DNA from: Welwitschia mirabilis
Lineage: Eukaryota > Gnetophyta > Gnetopsida > Welwitschiales
Assembly: GCA_051453625.1 (NCBI GenBank)
Contig: JBOZIK010000001.1
Coordinates: 245,057,590-245,108,804 of the forward strand
Length of the DNA: 51,215 nt
Direction: 5' to 3'
Shown here: piece after piece, positions 46,610-51,215 of the stretch
Position numbering within the stretch: position 1 is the first letter of the stretch
Layout: each line of letters starts with the position of its first letter
The notes under the pieces: model-generated
Database searches by the model: none
What the model saw: the letters and a program-made list of their open reading frames with translations, nothing else
Told to the model about the DNA's origin: nothing
Made by a program: the position numbers and the translations under genes

Positions 46610-47584
46610 TTGAGGCCGATTGTACTGAGGAACATTTGGTGGTCATTCTTTGGATGGACTATTCCTAGTAATGTGGCCTTTCTTGTGGCACTCGTAGCAG
46701 GTGAGATTAGTTCTATATGGTTCCCTTGCTAGTTGTGAAGTTGAAGGAGGGTGTGTATCCCTTTGGTGTGATTAGTTCATCCATCTATTCTCTTATCCTT
46801 GGAGATAGTATCTTGTTTTTCAATAGGCATCTTCTATGGACTTGATTTACAAAGTACATAGAACACTTCTAAGTTTGAGTGGTAATATCCCAATAAAACT
46901 GTTAATCAGTTGCTTCTCTATAAAATTGTTTTGACACTTCATAAGATGTTAGAATTATGACCAATGTTCATCCAATGGGTGTTTGCCTAGATGTAGGCAT
47001 TGAAACTCCATCATTTGATCTTCAATAAAATCTTCTGAAATGAGCTTCTTTTAAATTCTTTAATGAAGTTATTCTATGGTATCCTCTATAGATGTTTTTA
47101 TTAATATCTAGATTGCCATTCTTATGTGTTTCCTGTAAGAAATGAGGTAGCATATACACGCCTTTTTTCTGAAGGTATATTTTAAAATTTAAAAAATTCT
47201 CTAATTTTCGGATCTAAGATATAGCTTTCTCGCTTGTACTAACCTAGCCTTCATATATCCTTAAGAATATTATCTTTGTAATTTCCTCTCCTTCACATTG
47301 TTTAATGTTGAGATAGTTGGCTCTATTTATTAAGAAAACTTGAAGATTGGCCTTCATGTCTAATAACCTTGTTTGAATATTTTGGAGATCAATATTAACT
47401 ATGGCAGTATGTTGTCTTGATATAGATGGCAGTTCTTGAGATTCCCTTGAATTGTGTCCTATAGGTCCTTTTTTAGGTAAGAAAGAAGGCTATTGATCCT
47501 ATTATCTAGTTCTTCATTTTCAGAGTGGATATGATTAATTTGGACTTCTAGTGCCTTGATTCGCTCATTGACCCTGTGTTCCAT
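46610..47584 (-). pseudogene. Gypsy gag remnant with zinc knuckle
   Basis: A minus-strand ATG at 47582-47584 opens MEHRVNERIKALEVQINHIH and continues with Glu/Asn-rich heptad-like sequence suggesting a coiled coil. The middle is broken by stops. Near the end, at 46664-46706, TCYECHKKGHIT fits the CCHC nucleocapsid knuckle C-x2-C-x4-H, but Ser stands where the last Cys should be. About 0.9 kb in total, a usual gag size. Confidence 0.75.
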
Positions 47585-47650
47585 AATGTGTCAGTGGATT
47601 CAAAGTCCTTCTGAACTCATACGCCTCTACCTTATTTTGCAAGTATTCTC

Positions 47651-47881
47651 TATCTGCCCTCTTTTCTAGTGGTGTTGTCTTTGTATAATGTTGCTAGTAT
47701 TAGTTAGGAATTTATAATCACCTAGTAGTTTAGAAAATAGTTAGAAAAAAAAGTTTCTAGTAGTTACCATAATAACCTTACTGATGTGGACAACAACTGC
47801 CAAATGGAATCAGAGTATTGTTGGGCATCCAGAGATGGCGTGAAAGACTGAAGTGTAATGTTAGATACCTATGTGTATTGA
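47651..47881. other. Boundary region between gypsy gag and minisatellite
   Basis: The 5' LTR and PBS of element B would be expected here but are not found. There is no readable frame. Confidence 0.35.
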
Positions 47882-49430
47882 GTGCATGTCAGACACCCAG
47901 GTGCGACATCAGGCCCTCAAGTACAACATCGGGCCATCAAGTGCAATGTCAGAGCCTTTTGTATCGGCAAATGAATAGGTGATTCTTGAGAGACGATGAG
48001 AGATTCTGGGCCTACAGGTGGCAAGTGCAACATCAAACATCCAAGTGCAACATCGATCCCCCAAGTATGATATTAGGTCATCAAATATAACGTCAAAGCC
48101 TTTTAGACCAGTGAATGAATAGGTGATTTCCAAGAGAAGATAAGAGATTTTGGGCCTACAGGTAATAAGTGCAACATCGAGGTTCTTTGAGCAAGCAATT
48201 AAACAAGGTAATTTTTGTGGAAAAACAGTGAAATTTAGGCCTGTGGAGGATAAGTGTGATGTCAGGCACCCAAGTGTAATGTCCAGAACCCAAGTGCGAT
48301 ATTAGGCTTTGAGGGGCTTTAAAGTGCGATAAGTGTGATGTTGATCTTTAAAGTGTAACATTGACCTTTTGAAAGTGTGACATTGGATTTTTGAAGTGTG
48401 ACATCAGCCCCTAAATTATGATTTTGGCCTTTTGAAAGTACGATCTCGACCCTCTAGGTCAGCCTTTGAAGTGTGATGTCGGCCCTCTAAGAGTGCGATA
48501 TCAGCCTCTGAAGTGCGACATTGGCCATTCCTCTAAAGTGCAATGTCACCCATCTAGGAATGTGACATAAGAATTTGAAGTGCAACATCGGCCATTTGGG
48601 AGTGCGACATCAACCTTTGAAGTGTGACATTAGCCTTCTGGAAGTTCGGCATTGGGTTTCAGTCCACTGTCGTTCAGGGCCTTGATTTTTCCATAGTTAA
48701 TTGGAGNNNNNNNNNNNNNNNNNNNNNNNNNNNNNNNNNNNNNNNNNNNNNNNNNNNNNNNNNNNNNNNNNNNNNNNNNNNNNNNNNNNNNNNNNNNNNN
48801 NNNNNNTAAGTATGACATTGAATCCTTTCAAACCAATGAATGAATAGGTGATTTCCGGGAGAAGATAGGAGATTCTGGGCCTGCAGGTAACAAGTGCAAC
48901 ATCGAGGTTCTTTGAGCAAGCAATTAAACAAGGTAATTTTTATGGAAAAACAGTGAAATTTAGGCCTATGGAGGATAAGTGTGATGTCAGGCACCCAAGT
49001 GTGATGTCCAAAACCCAAGTGCGATGTTAGATTTTGAGGGGCTTCAAAGTGCGATGTTGGATTTAATAAGAGCAAGTGTGATGTTGACCTTCAAAGTGCG
49101 ACGTTGAGCTTTTGAAAGTGTGACATTGGCTTTTTTGGAGTGTGACATCAGCCCCTAAATTATGATGTTGGCCTTTCGAAAGTATGACGTCGACCCTCTA
49201 GGTCAGCCTTTAAAGTGTGATGTCGGCCCTCTAAGAGTGTGACGTTAGCCTCTGAAGTGCGACATTGGCCATCCCTTTAAAGTGCAATGTTGGCCATCTA
49301 GGAGTGCGATGTAATAATTTAAATTGCAACATCATCCATTTGGAAGTGAGACATCGACCTTTGAAGTGTAACATTAGTCTTTTGGAAGTGTGGCATTGGG
49401 TTTCAGTCCACTGTAGTTCAGGGCCTTGAT
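47882..49430. repeat. CpG-rich ~20-bp minisatellite with 144-bp higher-order blocks
   Basis: The core AAGTGCGACATCGGCC recurs dozens of times, in perfect 20-bp phase at 47898-47958 and 48020-48082 and with more irregular 17-40-bp spacing after 48240. Blocks at 47954-48016 and 48098-48160 ('gaatgaataggtgatt', 'gagattYtgggcctacagg') repeat at 144 bp. CpG dinucleotides are frequent, unlike the rest of the window. The gap 48707-48806 is flanked by unmerged copies, so the real length may be ~0.8-0.9 kb. Confidence 0.85.
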
Positions 49431-49450
49431 TTTTCCATAGTTAATTGGAG
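48082..49450. repeat. Gap-flanking duplication, offset 725-744, around 48707-48806
   Basis: 48082-48706 matches 48807-49450, ending in the same 'ccatagttaattggag'. The right copy has a ~19-bp insertion near 49056-49074. The copies abut the 100-N gap. Confidence 0.85.
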
Positions 49451-49876
49451 TTATTTATATTTAACTAAGATTTAGTTAACTACTTTTAACTATTATTTTA
49501 GGATTCAGTTAAATCCTAGATCATCATTATAAATAGCTTCATGATCCTCTTATTTTTTTTATACTTGTTTTGTCACGTGCCTCTACAATCAAATTGGTAC
49601 TTCTTTTATTTATTCTTCTGCTTGTCTCTTTCTTTAATATTTTTATTTTTTCTTTTTCTTTTATTTTAATATTTTCCTTTTCCTTTTCTTGTTTTTTGTG
49701 TAGGTCCTTCCAAAACCCTCTTTTGCCTATAAATACGAGTTTCCTCTAGCATTTGTAGATGCACTTATTCCTCTAGTTAAGCTATAGTTTCTAGATTTTG
49801 CCCCACCATTTCTTGGAATTCCACCAATGTCAAGTCTATAGAGTTGGAAATACAACAATGTTCTTTCGAGTAAGGG
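49451..49876 (+). promoter_or_regulatory. Possible promoter region with two TATA boxes 200 bp apart
   Basis: TATAAATA occurs at 49528-49535 and again at 49728-49735. Between them lies a long pyrimidine-rich stretch (49600-49700) ending TTTTTTGTGTAG at 49703, a good 3' splice-site match. This resembles a promoter, leader exon, intron and second exon, or an LTR promoter. Only the motifs are seen; use as a promoter is inferred. Confidence 0.35.
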
Positions 49877-50176
49877 NNNNNNNNNNTTCTTTTGAATCTT
49901 TTCCTTTAATCTCTTAGATCACTATGGTTTCCCATCTTTTCATATTCAATATCCTACCATTCTTTTCATTTTGGATTTCTTGTACTCTTCCTTTGATCTA
50001 CACACTACTACCATTATCCATCATTATCATGGCCCAATTTAGATTTTGGAATAGAGCATCCAACTAGTCTTTGGGATGAGTGAAGGTGATCATTTTCTTC
50101 TAAAGTTTCTCATTCTAATGATAACTTTTATTACTTCTTGTTTAATTACTTAGATTATTTTCTGTATATACGTGAG

Positions 50177-50373
50177 ATGGATATTGACCATAATGGGTTC
50201 TCTACTGTTAATTTTATCACTTCATATTTTGTAGCCTATGTGGAGTTGATTGCTGGTAGGGCTTTTTTCATGATCGAGTAAGTAAGATTCTCATTTATAT
50301 AATTTACTTATTCCCCTTTCTAACTAATGGAGTTTCTTTAGATTGGGCCTCGGTTGTCTATCCTTCCACCCTC
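50177..50373 (+). CDS. Possible two-exon coding fragment, unidentified, cut by a gap
   Basis: ATG at 50177 opens MDIDHNGFSTVNFITSYFVA, then YVELIAGRAFFMI, up to 50277, followed by a perfect donor GTAAGT (50278-50283). A 64-bp pyrimidine-rich intron with a branch-like CTAAC ends in TTTCTTTAG at 50341. Joining to 50342 keeps the frame: ELGLGCLSFHP up to the 608-N gap at 50374. Open sequence, splice signals and TATA boxes upstream make a transposon- or host-derived gene fragment possible. The intron is short for a plant and the protein is not recognised. Confidence 0.3.
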
Positions 50374-50981
50374 NNNNNNNNNNNNNNNNNNNNNNNNNNN
50401 NNNNNNNNNNNNNNNNNNNNNNNNNNNNNNNNNNNNNNNNNNNNNNNNNNNNNNNNNNNNNNNNNNNNNNNNNNNNNNNNNNNNNNNNNNNNNNNNNNNN
50501 NNNNNNNNNNNNNNNNNNNNNNNNNNNNNNNNNNNNNNNNNNNNNNNNNNNNNNNNNNNNNNNNNNNNNNNNNNNNNNNNNNNNNNNNNNNNNNNNNNNN
50601 NNNNNNNNNNNNNNNNNNNNNNNNNNNNNNNNNNNNNNNNNNNNNNNNNNNNNNNNNNNNNNNNNNNNNNNNNNNNNNNNNNNNNNNNNNNNNNNNNNNN
50701 NNNNNNNNNNNNNNNNNNNNNNNNNNNNNNNNNNNNNNNNNNNNNNNNNNNNNNNNNNNNNNNNNNNNNNNNNNNNNNNNNNNNNNNNNNNNNNNNNNNN
50801 NNNNNNNNNNNNNNNNNNNNNNNNNNNNNNNNNNNNNNNNNNNNNNNNNNNNNNNNNNNNNNNNNNNNNNNNNNNNNNNNNNNNNNNNNNNNNNNNNNNN
50901 NNNNNNNNNNNNNNNNNNNNNNNNNNNNNNNNNNNNNNNNNNNNNNNNNNNNNNNNNNNNNNNNNNNNNNNNNNNNNNNNN

Positions 50982-51215
50982 TAGGAGGAAGTGTTTCTAT
51001 GATGAAATTTATTAGGTTTATATTTTACTTCTATGGGTTCAAGGGGTTTATAGTCATTTAAAGTTGTTTTTGTATATTCCTCCTATGTTATGTCTCCTTG
51101 TGAGATCCCTACTCAATCTTTATTACATTTGCGTTCCTCCTCATCTATGGAGGATGAAGGTTCCAGGATTTATGACCCTAGAGAGACATCTTAAGATACT
51201 TTTTCTATTTCATTT
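50982..51215. other. Sequence after the 608-N gap, unassigned
   Basis: Somewhat less AT-rich than average. A plus-strand frame runs to 51061 (GGSVSMMKFIRFIFYFYGFK...) but has no motif. Continuity with the fragment before the gap cannot be judged. Confidence 0.3.

Larger units (their letters stand above)
41737..47650 (-). mobile_element. Ty3/gypsy retrotransposon (element B), 5' LTR not found
   Basis: From right to left on the minus strand it carries gag with a zinc knuckle, aspartic protease, RT, RNase H, integrase, a polyprotein end and a 3' LTR: the normal Ty3/gypsy order with integrase after RT. Frames are broken by stops and frameshifts, but motifs are better preserved than in the copia element. 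An unmerged overlap around 45285-45384 shows part of RT twice. No matching 5' LTR or PBS is found to the right of gag, where a minisatellite begins, so the 5' end is truncated or lies outside the window. Confidence 0.85.

Noticed and set aside
47909-48133. 74-codon minus-strand frame with an internal repeat
   Set aside because: It is the translation of the minisatellite; the apparent peptide repeat just follows the 144-bp block and has no family match.
47882-49430. Possible CRISPR array
   Set aside because: Units are contiguous without unique spacers, spacing varies, and the surroundings are plant transposons.
50343-51061. Long open frames of 213-235 codons across the 608-N gap
   Set aside because: They are open only because unknown bases cannot contain stops; under 15% of each is real sequence. 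The same applies to frames across 6681-6912, 13224-13323, 20682-20781, 38824-38923, 40241-40607 and 48707-48806.
1-51215. Functional tRNA, rRNA, riboswitch or bacterial-type operon features
   Set aside because: No intact tRNA fold or rRNA segment was recognised, and the window is eukaryotic transposon DNA where operon signals do not apply.

Overview
This window looks like AT-rich intergenic DNA from a plant nuclear genome, probably a heterozygous one. It is made of decayed, nested transposable elements and tandem repeats, and I see no intact host gene. The evidence is plant-type LTR retrotransposons with primer-binding sites for initiator Met-tRNA, readable but stop-riddled Ty1/copia and Ty3/gypsy polyproteins, a CACTA-like DNA transposon end, a tRNA-derived SINE-like relic, and strong loss of C/G that looks like methylcytosine decay. 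Species cannot be named from the sequence.

Layout. 1-3240: a dispersed repeat of a type recurrent in plant genomes (the 'ccctagaggggggtgaatagg' family), seen twice because of an assembly gap. 5302-27070: a ~67-bp minisatellite was hit by a minus-strand, non-coding LTR retrotransposon (5484-26916, perfect 5-bp target duplication GATGG). Its internal region is largely a tandem array of ~100-bp monomers (7201-10146 and 25601-26260). The array was later split by a ~15.4-kb CACTA-like element (10147-25600) that carries exon-like remnants of an unidentified multi-exon gene and a fragment of copia RNase H. 30367-34785: a complete but dead Ty1/copia element on the plus strand with ~160-bp LTRs, PBS, gag, protease region, integrase, RT, RNase H and PPT. 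34795-34871: a SINE/tRNA-like relic with an A tail. 38080-41360: a Ty3/gypsy LTR on the minus strand with a PBS on one side and a pol end plus PPT on the other, which suggests tandem elements sharing an LTR; the LTR-end/PBS junction is triplicated with a 109-bp period. 41737-47650: a second minus-strand Ty3/gypsy element (3' LTR, integrase, RNase H, RT, protease, gag) inserted next to it. 47882-49430: a CpG-retaining ~20-bp minisatellite. 49528-51215: two TATA boxes and a possible short spliced gene, interrupted by a 608-base gap.

Assembly caution. Every 100-N gap, and two other gaps, is flanked by two copies of the same sequence: the first copy ends at the last base before the gap and the second begins at the first base after it. 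These look like contig ends that overlap but were not merged (haplotypes or collapsed tandem copies). At least 5 kb of the window may therefore be counted twice. Apparent duplications of RT, of the exon-like remnants, of the 100-bp array and of the minisatellite should be read with that in mind.

No gene network can be described: the coding remnants are dead transposon genes. The interest lies in the stratigraphy of insertions and in the tandem repeats housed inside or beside retrotransposons.
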